Source: Chryseosolibacter sp964493505
Lineage (GTDB): Bacteria; Bacteroidota; Bacteroidia; Cytophagales; Cyclobacteriaceae
Direction: 5' to 3'
DNA length: 64,000 nucleotides
Assembly: GCA_964493505.1 (NCBI GenBank)
Contig: CAZBNP010000001.1
Span: forward strand, 62,001 to 126,000
This document shows, piece by piece, positions 1 to 8,184 of this stretch; positions within the stretch are counted from its first letter, which is position 1, and each line of letters starts with the position of its first letter. A program made the translations under genes and the position numbers. Below the pieces are notes generated by a model, which made no database searches, was not told where the DNA came from, and saw nothing but the letters and a program-made list of their open reading frames with translations.

Positions 1-1
1 C

Positions 2-805
2 GGAGAGATGCTGGCGTCACTAAATCTTCAGGAGCTCCACGATGAAATAGACGCACTGCGCAAAAAAGGTGAGTACGCAGACACCAGGCTGTTGCTCGCC
101 CTTGACAATCGCAATCCTGACGATGGCGTTACCAGCATCGCCTATAACAAAGGATACTACTTCCTGCGATCTATCGAGGAAGCACACGGGCGTGATAATT
201 TTGATATGTTCCTCAACGACTATTTCCGGGACAATGCTTTCGGAACTATGGATACTGACTCCTTCCGGAAGTATATCGCAGATTACTACCAGGCCAAATT
301 CAAGATCACGCTCAGCCCCGCCATATTCGATCAGTGGATACTTGGCGAAGGTCTGCCCGAAAACGCACCAGCGCCCAACTCAGCGAAATTCAAAAAGGTA
401 GACCAGGTCATCTCGTCCTGGCAGGCCACAAAGCGCCTCGACAAGGATCAGGCGAGTACCTGGAGCACGCACGAATGGCTTCACTTTTTACGCAATCTTC
501 CGGCAACACTATCAGCTCCTGAAATTGAGCAGCTCGACAGTTTTGGCGATTTCACCTCTTCCGGCAATGCCGAGATCATCACAGCGTGGGGAGTGATCGC
601 TATCGCGAACGACTATCAAAAAATGTACTCCGTGATCGAAGACTTTCTTATCAATACCGGAAGACGTAAATTTCTCAGTCCGTTATACAACGAGATGCTA
701 AAAACGGCAGAGGGAAAGAAACGAGCCCGGGAAATATATAAGAAGGCACGGGAGAATTACCATTTTGTGGCCACAAACTCTTTAGATAGAGAAATAGGGA
801 GGTAG
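2..805 (+). CDS. M1 aminopeptidase, leukotriene-A4-hydrolase-like, C-terminal part
   Basis: This is the 3' end of a gene that enters from the left edge. The frame is open to the first bases, so the ATG at position 8 is internal. The visible 267 residues resemble the end of the M1 catalytic domain plus the helical C-terminal domain of leukotriene-A4-hydrolase-like aminopeptidases: a GYYFLRSIE stretch near residue 50, an FRKYI helix, then alpha-helical repeats ending in KARENYH. The zinc motif HExxH lies upstream and cannot be seen. Family members release N-terminal residues from peptides; in Bacteroidetes they are usually exported. The stop is followed at once by the lipoprotein gene, probably in the same transcript. 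Confidence is good for the family and low for the substrate. Confidence 0.82.
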   Translation, partial: GEMLASLNLQELHDEIDALRKKGEYADTRLLLALDNRNPDDGVTSIAYNKGYYFLRSIEEAHGRDNFDMFLNDYFRDNAFGTMDTDSFRKYIADYYQAKFKITLSPAIFDQWILGEGLPENAPAPNSAKFKKVDQVISSWQATKRLDKDQASTWSTHEWLHFLRNLPATLSAPEIEQLDSFGDFTSSGNAEIITAWGVIAIANDYQKMYSVIEDFLINTGRRKFLSPLYNEMLKTAEGKKRAREIYKKARENYHFVATNSLDREIGR

Positions 806-839
806 ACTCGATGAATAAAAGTAGGCTCCATGAATAAAA
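802..839 (+). repeat. 19-base imperfect tandem duplication spanning the start codon
   Basis: Bases 802-820 (gtagactcgatgaataaaa) and 821-839 (gtaggctccatgaataaaa) are adjacent copies that differ at two positions. Each copy holds an ATG-AAT-AAA. The first ATG (811) lies about 8 bases after AGGGAGG but opens only an eight-codon frame ending at 837. The second (830) opens the lipoprotein frame. Confidence 0.85.
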
Positions 840-1276
840 TAGGAACGTTTGCCTTGATCTTACTACTGGCGGCGGGGTGCCAGAAGCCGGAGGAGGATAT
901 CGTGTTGCGGCAAATCAAAGATGTGGTGGTAGATGCTTCTTCGAGCCCGTTGCTGAAGGCAAACGCCGTCTTCTTCAATCCGAATAAGATGCGGGGCAAG
1001 CTGAGAAAGATCGACGTGGAAATATATGTCAACGGTAAGAAGGCGGCGGATGTCGAACAAACGCTTACGACTTCGATTCCTGCGAATTCTGAGTTCACTG
1101 TTCCGCTGGAAGTCCGACTCGCGATTGAGGAGTTGGGTATCCTCGACACTATCCTGGGTATGATCGGTGGAAAATCACTGGAAGTCCACTACAAGGGAAC
1201 GCTAAAGCTTACCTATCGCGGGTTCCCTATCAAAGTTCCTGTCGACTATAAAGATAATGTGAGGCTGAGGTTCTGA
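830..1276 (+). CDS. LEA type 2 (WHy-like) lipoprotein
   Basis: A 148-residue lipoprotein. The N-terminus has a hydrophobic stretch and a lipobox LLAAGC with Cys17, so the mature protein should be lipid-anchored. The rest is a single beta-rich domain resembling LEA14/WHy proteins: conserved NPN near residue 51, an alternating strand pattern, and paired phrases such as VEIYVNGKKA and GTLKLTYRG. The role of bacterial LEA14-like lipoproteins is not settled; desiccation or envelope stress has been proposed. The start at 830 is chosen because the ATG at 811, although better placed after AGGGAGG, runs into a stop at 835-837. The 3' end overlaps the convergent small gene at 1246-1482 by 31 bases. Confidence 0.72.
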   Translation: MNKIGTFALILLLAAGCQKPEEDIVLRQIKDVVVDASSSPLLKANAVFFNPNKMRGKLRKIDVEIYVNGKKAADVEQTLTTSIPANSEFTVPLEVRLAIEELGILDTILGMIGGKSLEVHYKGTLKLTYRGFPIKVPVDYKDNVRLRF

Positions 1277-1482
1277 TTCGGCAAGAACCATTCAGCAGAT
1301 GGATTAAAGCGAATCACCGGCACCGTAGGATGTGGCATAAGCCCGGGTATCGCAATGTCAAAATCCACTTCGGGGCGCTCGACGATCACCTTCGTTGTTC
1401 TTCCGAACACATCCGTGTAGAAAGTAATGAGCACCGCGACGATGATGCCAAGAACAATTAATAATTTCCGCTTTGTAAACAT
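1246..1482 (-). CDS. small single-pass membrane protein of unknown function
   Basis: A 78-residue frame with a basic start (MFTKRK), one transmembrane segment at about residues 6-23, and a periplasmic tail with VERPEVDFDIAIPG and several prolines. I do not recognise a family. The ATG at 1482 is preferred over an upstream GTG (1497) because the GTG is part of an AGGGTGA that would serve as its ribosome-binding site. It lies downstream of the planctomycete-type cytochrome operon on the same strand, separated by 126 bases, and overlaps the convergent lipoprotein gene. The membrane anchor and the conserved-looking composition favour a real gene, but the evidence is composition and context only. 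Confidence 0.5.
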   Translation of the reverse strand: MFTKRKLLIVLGIIVAVLITFYTDVFGRTTKVIVERPEVDFDIAIPGLMPHPTVPVIRFNPSAEWFLPNQNLSLTLSL

Positions 1483-1608
1483 AAAATGACGATTCACCCT
1501 ATAGACACCGTAGTCGTTGCCAAAGTTGCACCGTCAAAAAAATTCACGGTTTTCCCGTAGAGAGATCACCATTTTCCGGGATAGCCGAAACCCAGAACCC
1601 GAACCCTG

Positions 1609-3765
1609 CTAATTAATAAAAACCTCATCAACCATAAGCCACAGCGTGCGTTTCTTCGGATTACCGTCATCGATAGTCCGGGAGGGCCTTGCAACGAGCT
1701 TGTAGTGTTTGTAATTCGACGGTGGAAGGTCTATTGCCAGCCCCTCGATCCGTGCTTTGCCAGGCCTGTTCTTGTTGGAGATGTCACGCAGACTGGCTAG
1801 CAGTTCCAGGCTCTCGGGATCATTTCCTCCCCACACCTCCATTGTTTCCGGTGGCATACAGATGTACCAGTTGTTGCGGGCAAAACTCAACGTCACCGAA
1901 TTGAGTGTAGGGATCTGTTCCAGGAAGGAGAAACGCATCACGAGATCATTTTCATTAAATGCTATCCAGGCCGGATGCCGATAGAAATTAGCTATTCCGC
2001 GTTGACCATCGACCAACGTCCCCGGACCGTCGCCCGGGTATCGTTTGTCTGCCGGCTTCTCCAGGTAAACCGTGTCGGGTTTCAACCCTTTCCTGAAAAA
2101 ATGAAACTCAGCGACATCACTGGTCATCCATCCTTCTTTATAGGCCTTTGCTTTGACGGTTGCATAATTGCCTACTTCAAGTCCGTCGTTAAACAGCGGA
2201 CTGTTGATACTGTCCGGTTCAGAACCATCGAGGGTGTATCGCATTTCGGTTCCCGGAAGGTTGTGCTTCAGTACTATCTTCTCGCCGGGCTCCAGAATTA
2301 CGTTCTTGTTCCGAAGGAGTGGCGCGCTCAACTTCAACACTTCGGTTTTGTCCGCAACAAATCCGATGTTCCAGGAAACGTGCGGGAACTTGCTCTTCAG
2401 GGTTTCAGCTTCAGCGGCGGAAACATTTGTATTCCAGATAAACACTTCCCTCAATGATTTGCTTTTACCCAGTTCCTCCAGGGCGCCGGCATCCACCGTT
2501 GTTCCTGAAAGCGACAAGCTGCGCAGCTTGCCGAGGGACGACAGTTCGCCCAGACCCTTCCCGGTTATGTCGGTATTATTCAGGTTAAGCACTTCGAGAT
2601 TCCTGAACTCTGTGATAATGTCAAGATCAGAATCCTTCACCGGCATTTTCGATACATTCAGGGAAATCAGTTGTTGCTTTACCTCCTTTAATTCTTCGAG
2701 GTGCCTGGGCTCATAATGTTGACGCAGGAAAAAGTCAGCCTGAATCGCGGGCTCGTTTCTCGCAATCTGGAAGACGGTTCGGTTCGGGCGATTGAGACCC
2801 TCCACCTTGTCAGGCGATGCAAAGCGGAAAGTATATTTTTTTGCGAGTCCCGGTATTTGCTGATAGCGGGGAATAATCGCGGCCGCCAGTTTTTTGAGTG
2901 TATCTTCAGGAGCGAAATCATTCAGCTTCCTGTTCAGGTCTGCCCCCGCATCTATCCAGAGTGAAATAAAAGTGATCTCATCTTCTGTCAGCTGAGCTTT
3001 ATCTTTCGGCGGCATGTGGTCATCGTGATCGAGTGGTAACACCAGGCGTTTGACGAGCAAGCTGTTCGCGGCATCTGCCGGTTGCCACAGCAGCCCGGCC
3101 TCACCCCCCCTGAGTATGTCAGCTGCGGACGTCAGGATGAGGTCCCCCTTTGCCTTCTTCGGATTATGACATCCGTAGCACTTCGCTTCGAAGATCGGTT
3201 CAATGGTAGCTGTGAACAACGCTGTCGAGTCTGTTATGACACGCGCAACGCGCACTTCCTCCTCCTGCAGCGGCGCCCACACAAAGTCGCGACCGTGCGT
3301 GAGGTTAGCCCCGTAGTGACCTGTAAGGATCAGAAGAACGACCCCTGCCAGCCCGACGGGCTTCAGGATATTCTCGCGCTGCTTAAGACCGAGCAGTGCC
3401 CAGCAGACGAAACTCAAGGCCACACCCAACCATTTGTGCAGTCTTAGCTGATCGGCGCCAAAGCTTCCTTCAAGGGAAAGGAACAGCCCCATCAACGTGG
3501 TGAGCGACGCCGTGAGCGCTGTCAGATGAAGCAGAAAGTCCGTCAGTAGGTCGAAACCCTTTCCTTCGAAATATTTTCGCGTGTAGAACAACAACACTGT
3601 TACGAGGAGCAGTCCGATCGGCAGGTGAAGCAGGAGAGGGTGCATTCGACCAAAAGCCTGTAGCAATGGAGGTATTACAATTCTGTTCTCAAAGAGCAGC
3701 GTGAACACAATAAGGACCTGCAAGACGAAAACAGCATCCCTGGTAATTTTTTTCAGACGTTCCAT
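1609..3765 (-). CDS. membrane c-type cytochrome-domain protein with leucine-rich repeats
   Basis: A 718-residue multidomain protein. Residues 1-155 hold about four to five membrane helices of the DUF2231 type. A heme-binding CYGCH follows at 196-200 with MPP near 251 as the likely methionine ligand, which is the planctomycete cytochrome C pattern. Residues about 340-480 form leucine-rich repeats (LEVLNLNNTDITGKG, LRSLSLSGT). Residues 490-560 resemble a chitobiase C-terminal domain (MRYTLDGSEPD). The end (570-718) is beta-rich and discoidin-like. It is the last gene of an operon with the DUF1501 and DUF1553 proteins (3-base gap upstream). It is probably an inner-membrane heme protein facing the periplasm. 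The substrate is unknown; in planctomycetes such sets have been linked to polysaccharide use, which is only an association. Confidence 0.8.
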   Translation of the reverse strand: MERLKKITRDAVFVLQVLIVFTLLFENRIVIPPLLQAFGRMHPLLLHLPIGLLLVTVLLFYTRKYFEGKGFDLLTDFLLHLTALTASLTTLMGLFLSLEGSFGADQLRLHKWLGVALSFVCWALLGLKQRENILKPVGLAGVVLLILTGHYGANLTHGRDFVWAPLQEEEVRVARVITDSTALFTATIEPIFEAKCYGCHNPKKAKGDLILTSAADILRGGEAGLLWQPADAANSLLVKRLVLPLDHDDHMPPKDKAQLTEDEITFISLWIDAGADLNRKLNDFAPEDTLKKLAAAIIPRYQQIPGLAKKYTFRFASPDKVEGLNRPNRTVFQIARNEPAIQADFFLRQHYEPRHLEELKEVKQQLISLNVSKMPVKDSDLDIITEFRNLEVLNLNNTDITGKGLGELSSLGKLRSLSLSGTTVDAGALEELGKSKSLREVFIWNTNVSAAEAETLKSKFPHVSWNIGFVADKTEVLKLSAPLLRNKNVILEPGEKIVLKHNLPGTEMRYTLDGSEPDSINSPLFNDGLEVGNYATVKAKAYKEGWMTSDVAEFHFFRKGLKPDTVYLEKPADKRYPGDGPGTLVDGQRGIANFYRHPAWIAFNENDLVMRFSFLEQIPTLNSVTLSFARNNWYICMPPETMEVWGGNDPESLELLASLRDISNKNRPGKARIEGLAIDLPPSNYKHYKLVARPSRTIDDGNPKKRTLWLMVDEVFIN

Positions 3766-3768
3766 GTA

Positions 3769-5223
3769 CTAAGCGAGGATTCCTTTTACCACTCTCCCTC
3801 CCACATCGGTAAGTCTGTACCGTCTTCCAAGATGCTTATAGATCAGTTGCTCGTGGTTAAGCCCCAGCAGGTGGAGTACCGTTGCATGGAAATCATTCAC
3901 ATGCACCGGCTTATTGACGATATTGTAACCAAACTCGTCAGTTTCTCCGTATATGGTACCGGGCTTGACTCCCCCGCCTGCCATCCAGATCGTATAGCAT
4001 TTGGGATGGTGATCCCTTCCGTAGTTATTAACACTCAGGTTACCTTGGCAATAGTTTGTCCTTCCGAACTCGCCTCCCCAAATAACAAGCGTCTCATCAA
4101 GCAATCCTCTTTGTTTAAGGTCCATAATGAGGGCGGCTGATGCGCGGTCGACGTCTTTCGCCTGGCTTGGCATCTCGGTTGTCAGGTTACCATGCTGATC
4201 CCATCCCTGATGATACAGCTGCACAAAACGCACGCCGGCTTCGGAAAGCTTTCGGGCCAGGAGGCAGTTTGCGGCGTATGTTCCGGGAACAAGACAATCA
4301 GCCCCGTACATCTTGACAATATCATCCGGTTCTTTCGACACATCGGTCAGTTCAGGCACAGCGGTCTGCATCCTGTACGCCATCTCATACTGTTGTATGC
4401 GGGTCTGAATTTCCGGATCGCCGAATTGATCGTAGCTCAGGCCATTCAGTTCCGCGAGGCGATCGAGCATTCTCCGCGTAGTCGCGCGGTCTGATCCAGT
4501 GGGATCATTGAGGTAAAGTACGGGTTCTTCACCGCTACTGAATTGCACTCCCTGGTGCACACTGTCGAGGAAACCGTTTGTCCACAGTTTTGAATACACT
4601 CCCTGTCCGTTTCCTTTGCCTCTCGAGAGGAGAACGCAAAAAGCCGGGAGGTTCTTGTTTTCACTTCCCAGTCCGTAGCTGAGCCACGCGCCCATACTCG
4701 GGCGGTTTCCCTGTTGAGCGCCGGTTTGCATAAACGTCAGCGCAGGGTCGTGATTGATAGCCTCGGTATGCATGGTTCTTACAAAGCATAGTTCGTCTAC
4801 GATCCGCGCGGTGTTAGGGAAGAGCTCGCTAACCCAGGCGCCGGACTGGCCGTACTGTGCAAAGCTGAAGTGTGACCCGACGAGTGGGAAGCTGGACTGA
4901 TTCGAAGTCATCCCGGTGAGGCGTTGCCCCATCCGCACGGAGTCCGGCAGTTCCTGGCCACGCATCTTGCTCAGCAATGGCTTATAGTCGAAGCTTTCGA
5001 GCTGCGATGGCGCGCCGTTCTGAAAGAGATAGATTACGCGTTTTGCCTTAGGCGCAAAATTGGGCAATCCGGTTACTGTCGTCAGATCGTCAGTCGCCTC
5101 ATTTCCTTTAAAAAGTCCCGGTACTAGCAGCGATCCCAGGGCAGCGCTGCCCAGGCCCAGGCTGAGCTTACCGAGAAAGTGTCGCCGGTTAAGATTCAAC
5201 CTGCTTTCAAAAAACTCGTTCAT
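3769..5223 (-). CDS. DUF1501 family protein, Tat-exported
   Basis: A 484-residue protein of the DUF1501 family, related to the sulfatase/alkaline-phosphatase fold. The N-terminus carries a twin-arginine signal (NRRHFLG, Arg13-Arg14) followed by a hydrophobic segment, so it should be exported folded. Recognisable family segments are FQNGAPSQLESFDYKP, QLYHQGWDQHGN and WGGEFGRT. It sits between the DUF1553/DUF1549 gene (12-base gap) and the cytochrome-LRR gene (3-base gap), the standard arrangement for this pair. The reaction is unknown. The metal-binding look of the HxGWDQH and EFGRT segments suggests a hydrolase, which is inference. Confidence 0.88.
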   Translation of the reverse strand: MNEFFESRLNLNRRHFLGKLSLGLGSAALGSLLVPGLFKGNEATDDLTTVTGLPNFAPKAKRVIYLFQNGAPSQLESFDYKPLLSKMRGQELPDSVRMGQRLTGMTSNQSSFPLVGSHFSFAQYGQSGAWVSELFPNTARIVDELCFVRTMHTEAINHDPALTFMQTGAQQGNRPSMGAWLSYGLGSENKNLPAFCVLLSRGKGNGQGVYSKLWTNGFLDSVHQGVQFSSGEEPVLYLNDPTGSDRATTRRMLDRLAELNGLSYDQFGDPEIQTRIQQYEMAYRMQTAVPELTDVSKEPDDIVKMYGADCLVPGTYAANCLLARKLSEAGVRFVQLYHQGWDQHGNLTTEMPSQAKDVDRASAALIMDLKQRGLLDETLVIWGGEFGRTNYCQGNLSVNNYGRDHHPKCYTIWMAGGGVKPGTIYGETDEFGYNIVNKPVHVNDFHATVLHLLGLNHEQLIYKHLGRRYRLTDVGGRVVKGILA

Positions 5224-5235
5224 GATGATCTGAAT

Positions 5236-7560
5236 TTACTTAGTAATTGCTTCATCCATATTGTACAACGTACTCACTACCTGCATCAAGGCCGCGGTAC
5301 TCGCGCGATCTGTTATTTCCTCGTGTTTGTATTCTCCTGCCCCGAGTCGTTCTGTGGCCATCTTTTCGTCCGCGCTGTAGTGCTTCTTTTCCTCATCGTA
5401 AAAAGATGACAGGATATCCATCTCTTTGCCCGAAGGCTTCCTGCACAGGATCAATCGCACGGCTTTTGTGATTCTGTCTTCATCCGACATATCCTCCACG
5501 GCAAGTCGTTCAGCGAGTACGCGCGACGCCTCCAGCACCATGGGATCATTCATCATAATCAGTGCTTGCAGCGGCGTGTTCGTTGAGATCCTCCGCACTT
5601 CGCATTGGTCGCGGTTGCTGGCATCGAACATAAGCATTACAGGCGGTGGCACTGTACGCTTGATGAAATTATACATACCGCGCCGGTATAATTTGTCGCC
5701 GTGATCCTGTATATAAGTAGCGAGCACGCCACGACCGGAGGTTGACAGTTCCCAGATGCCATCAGGTTGATATGGCTTAACACTCGGTCCACCGACTTCA
5801 TCGACGAGCAAGCCGCTACTGGCGAGTACATGATCTTTCACAAACTCAGATGAAAGGCGAGTCCTTGGTGCCCTGGAAAGGTATTTGTTCTCAGGGTCAA
5901 CCGCAAGCTTCTTCTCAGTGACCTCGGCCGACTGCCTGTAGGTGGAAGACATCACAACCTGTTTCACAAGGCGCTTGACGTCCCAACCGTGTTCGGCAAA
6001 ATCGACCGCCAGCCAGTCCAGCAGCGCGGGGTGTGTCGGAAGATCACCCTGCATACCGAAGTCGCCCGACGTCTTTACGATTCCATCCCCGAAGAACTCC
6101 TGCCATATCCTGTTCACAAAGACACGCGAGGTAAGGGGATGATTCTTGTCGGTGAGCCACTGAGCCAGTCCAAGTCTGTTTTTCGGAAAGCGCGTTGTAT
6201 CAAAAGGATAGACCTCCTCAGGCACTTGAAAATCCACCTCTTCGCCATGAACATCATAGACGCCGCGCACCAGGATATAAGTAGGCCGCACCACGGAACT
6301 GTCTTTCATCACCATCACCTGCACCGGCTCTTTCTGTTTTTTGTTTATGAAAGTCAGGATACTGTCCACATCGGCGTCAGTGATAGTAAGCCGCGGCGGA
6401 TCGGCCAGCGATGCCAACTGAATATCCCCCAACAGGCCCTTCTCAGGCACCTGATTGAAAAAGGCGAATGTCTGGAAGTAGTCCTTTTGTGAAATCGGGT
6501 CGTACTTATGATCATGGCACTTCGCACACTCGAGTGTCAGCGCCAGGAATGCTTTCCCGAATGTATTCGTGCGATCAGTAACATACTCAACCCTGTATTC
6601 TTCGTCTATGACCCCCCCTTCCTGCGTGATTTTATGGTTTCGATTAAACCCGGTAGCGAGCAACGTCTCCATGTTCGCATCTTGCAACAGGTCGCCCGCG
6701 AGTTGCCAGGTGAGGAATTTGTCGTATCCGTAGTTCTCGTTAAAAGCGTGAATCACCCAATCGCGCCAGGGCCACATGGTTCGAAGGCCGTCATCCTGGT
6801 AGCCATGTGAGTCGGCATACCGCGCAACGTCCAGCCAGTGGACAGCCATCTTCTCGCCGTAGTGTTCACTCGCCAGCAGTTCATCGACAATTTTTTCATA
6901 CGCATCAGGCGACTCGTCATGGAGGAAGCGCTCCTGAAGTTCTATTGAAGGCGGCAACCCGACCAGGTCGAAGCTTACCCGCTTCAGCAGGCGTTCCTTG
7001 TCTGCTTCTTCATTGGGCTTGAGCCTGACATCGTGAAGTTTGGCCAGGATAAACCGGTCGATATCATTAGAAATCCAATCGCTGTCAATATCAGGGGGCG
7101 TCTTCGCCACAGGAGGAATAAAAGCCCAGTGTTTCTGGTATTTAGCACCCTGAGCGATCCACTTTTCGATGAGTTCAATCTCATAATCCGTCACTGCAAG
7201 ATGGGAAAACGGGGGTGGCATTACCAGTGAGGTATCTTCAGCAACCAGCCTGAGGTAGAGGTCTGACTGTCGTGGTTTACCGCTTACGATCACATGTCCA
7301 TCCGGGTTGTCTTTCAGTGCCTGATACAAACCCTCTTCTGTGTCGAGTCGAAGATTCGCCTTACGTGTGGCGGCATCAGGCCCGTGGCATTTGAAACACC
7401 GGTCGGAAAGAATGGGTCTGATATGAAAGTTGAAATCGACGACGTCGGGAATTTTCTGTGCAGTAACGTCCGACGACTCGCTCTTAAAAAAATAGAATGC
7501 TGCAGTAACACACAGGAACGCAAACGCAAGTAAGTACCAGTATCTGGCTATAAATCTCAT
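5236..7560 (-). CDS. planctomycete-type cytochrome with DUF1549 and DUF1553
   Basis: A 774-residue protein with an N-terminal membrane anchor (residues 7-26), a PSCyt1 heme domain (CFKCH at 55-59, MPPP near 114), then DUF1549 (about 160-370) and DUF1553 (about 480-740). A second CxxCH, CAKCH at 345-349, lies inside DUF1549 (LECAKCHDHKYDP), as in other family members. It is the first gene of the three-gene operon and pairs with DUF1501, its usual partner. Such proteins abound in Planctomycetes and also occur in Cytophagales; their function is undetermined. A periplasmic redox role is inferred from the heme sites and the anchor. Start at the ATG with the hydrophobic segment directly after. Confidence 0.88.
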   Translation of the reverse strand: MRFIARYWYLLAFAFLCVTAAFYFFKSESSDVTAQKIPDVVDFNFHIRPILSDRCFKCHGPDAATRKANLRLDTEEGLYQALKDNPDGHVIVSGKPRQSDLYLRLVAEDTSLVMPPPFSHLAVTDYEIELIEKWIAQGAKYQKHWAFIPPVAKTPPDIDSDWISNDIDRFILAKLHDVRLKPNEEADKERLLKRVSFDLVGLPPSIELQERFLHDESPDAYEKIVDELLASEHYGEKMAVHWLDVARYADSHGYQDDGLRTMWPWRDWVIHAFNENYGYDKFLTWQLAGDLLQDANMETLLATGFNRNHKITQEGGVIDEEYRVEYVTDRTNTFGKAFLALTLECAKCHDHKYDPISQKDYFQTFAFFNQVPEKGLLGDIQLASLADPPRLTITDADVDSILTFINKKQKEPVQVMVMKDSSVVRPTYILVRGVYDVHGEEVDFQVPEEVYPFDTTRFPKNRLGLAQWLTDKNHPLTSRVFVNRIWQEFFGDGIVKTSGDFGMQGDLPTHPALLDWLAVDFAEHGWDVKRLVKQVVMSSTYRQSAEVTEKKLAVDPENKYLSRAPRTRLSSEFVKDHVLASSGLLVDEVGGPSVKPYQPDGIWELSTSGRGVLATYIQDHGDKLYRRGMYNFIKRTVPPPVMLMFDASNRDQCEVRRISTNTPLQALIMMNDPMVLEASRVLAERLAVEDMSDEDRITKAVRLILCRKPSGKEMDILSSFYDEEKKHYSADEKMATERLGAGEYKHEEITDRASTAALMQVVSTLYNMDEAITK

Positions 7561-7721
7561 AGTAAGGTCTTGAAGATGCTAAGTTCACGACAATTGCACT
7601 TCACTCTCAAGCACAATTACACGAATGCCGTCAAAAATTCTTTAGAAAGCTGTTTCAAGGTAAGAAATAATGCAGAACAAAGACAGGGAGAGGACAGCGA
7701 ATGGGCGGCGGAGGGAGTCTG

Positions 7722-8138
7722 TCAAAAATGTACCGTTAATCCCGCACCACGACCACTCAGACCGAGACTGACGGTTCCTCGGTTCAGTTTCCTTTCCCAC
7801 TTCCTTTTCGAATTTGCGCCGACGATCCAGAGGGGAACTCCCGCACCAATACCGCCGGTACCCAGAAGCAGGGTGATCACACCCAGCTCAGGGTTTCCGG
7901 AAGTTGCTGTAGTAGTAGCACCATATCCATACCCGGTTGTAGTGTATTCCACGTTGGACAGTGTGACAACGCCGACAGTAAAAAATATACCGCCGAGCGC
8001 AGTGAGCGTCATACCAGTGCTTTTCATCTTCCGGTACTTCTCAATTTTTGAGAGTTGAAACCAGCGGTCCTCATCGATTTGCGCACTCGCCTGCAACGTC
8101 AGAAATGCGAAAAGCATGAGCAAGGAAAATGTCTTCAT
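7722..8138 (-). CDS. small exported membrane protein of unknown function
   Basis: A 138-residue product. It starts with a signal peptide (MKTFSLL to ASAQ at residue 20). It then has a short charged segment (KIEKYRKMKSTG), a hydrophobic helix about 48-65, a glycine/threonine/tyrosine-rich loop, and a second glycine-rich hydrophobic stretch about 90-112, before a basic tail. I do not recognise a named family; such proteins are common in Bacteroidetes as hypothetical envelope proteins. The ATG at 8138 is chosen over in-frame positions up to 8222 because the signal peptide begins there and the longer form would run into the neighbouring ligase gene. It lies just after the pigment operon and before the cytochrome operon; membership in either is unproven. 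Confidence 0.55.
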   Translation of the reverse strand: MKTFSLLMLFAFLTLQASAQIDEDRWFQLSKIEKYRKMKSTGMTLTALGGIFFTVGVVTLSNVEYTTTGYGYGATTTATSGNPELGVITLLLGTGGIGAGVPLWIVGANSKRKWERKLNRGTVSLGLSGRGAGLTVHF

Positions 8139-8184
8139 AAAAGGGGTTTTCGCTAAAATAGTCTTATTACGGGAATCAAAAAAA

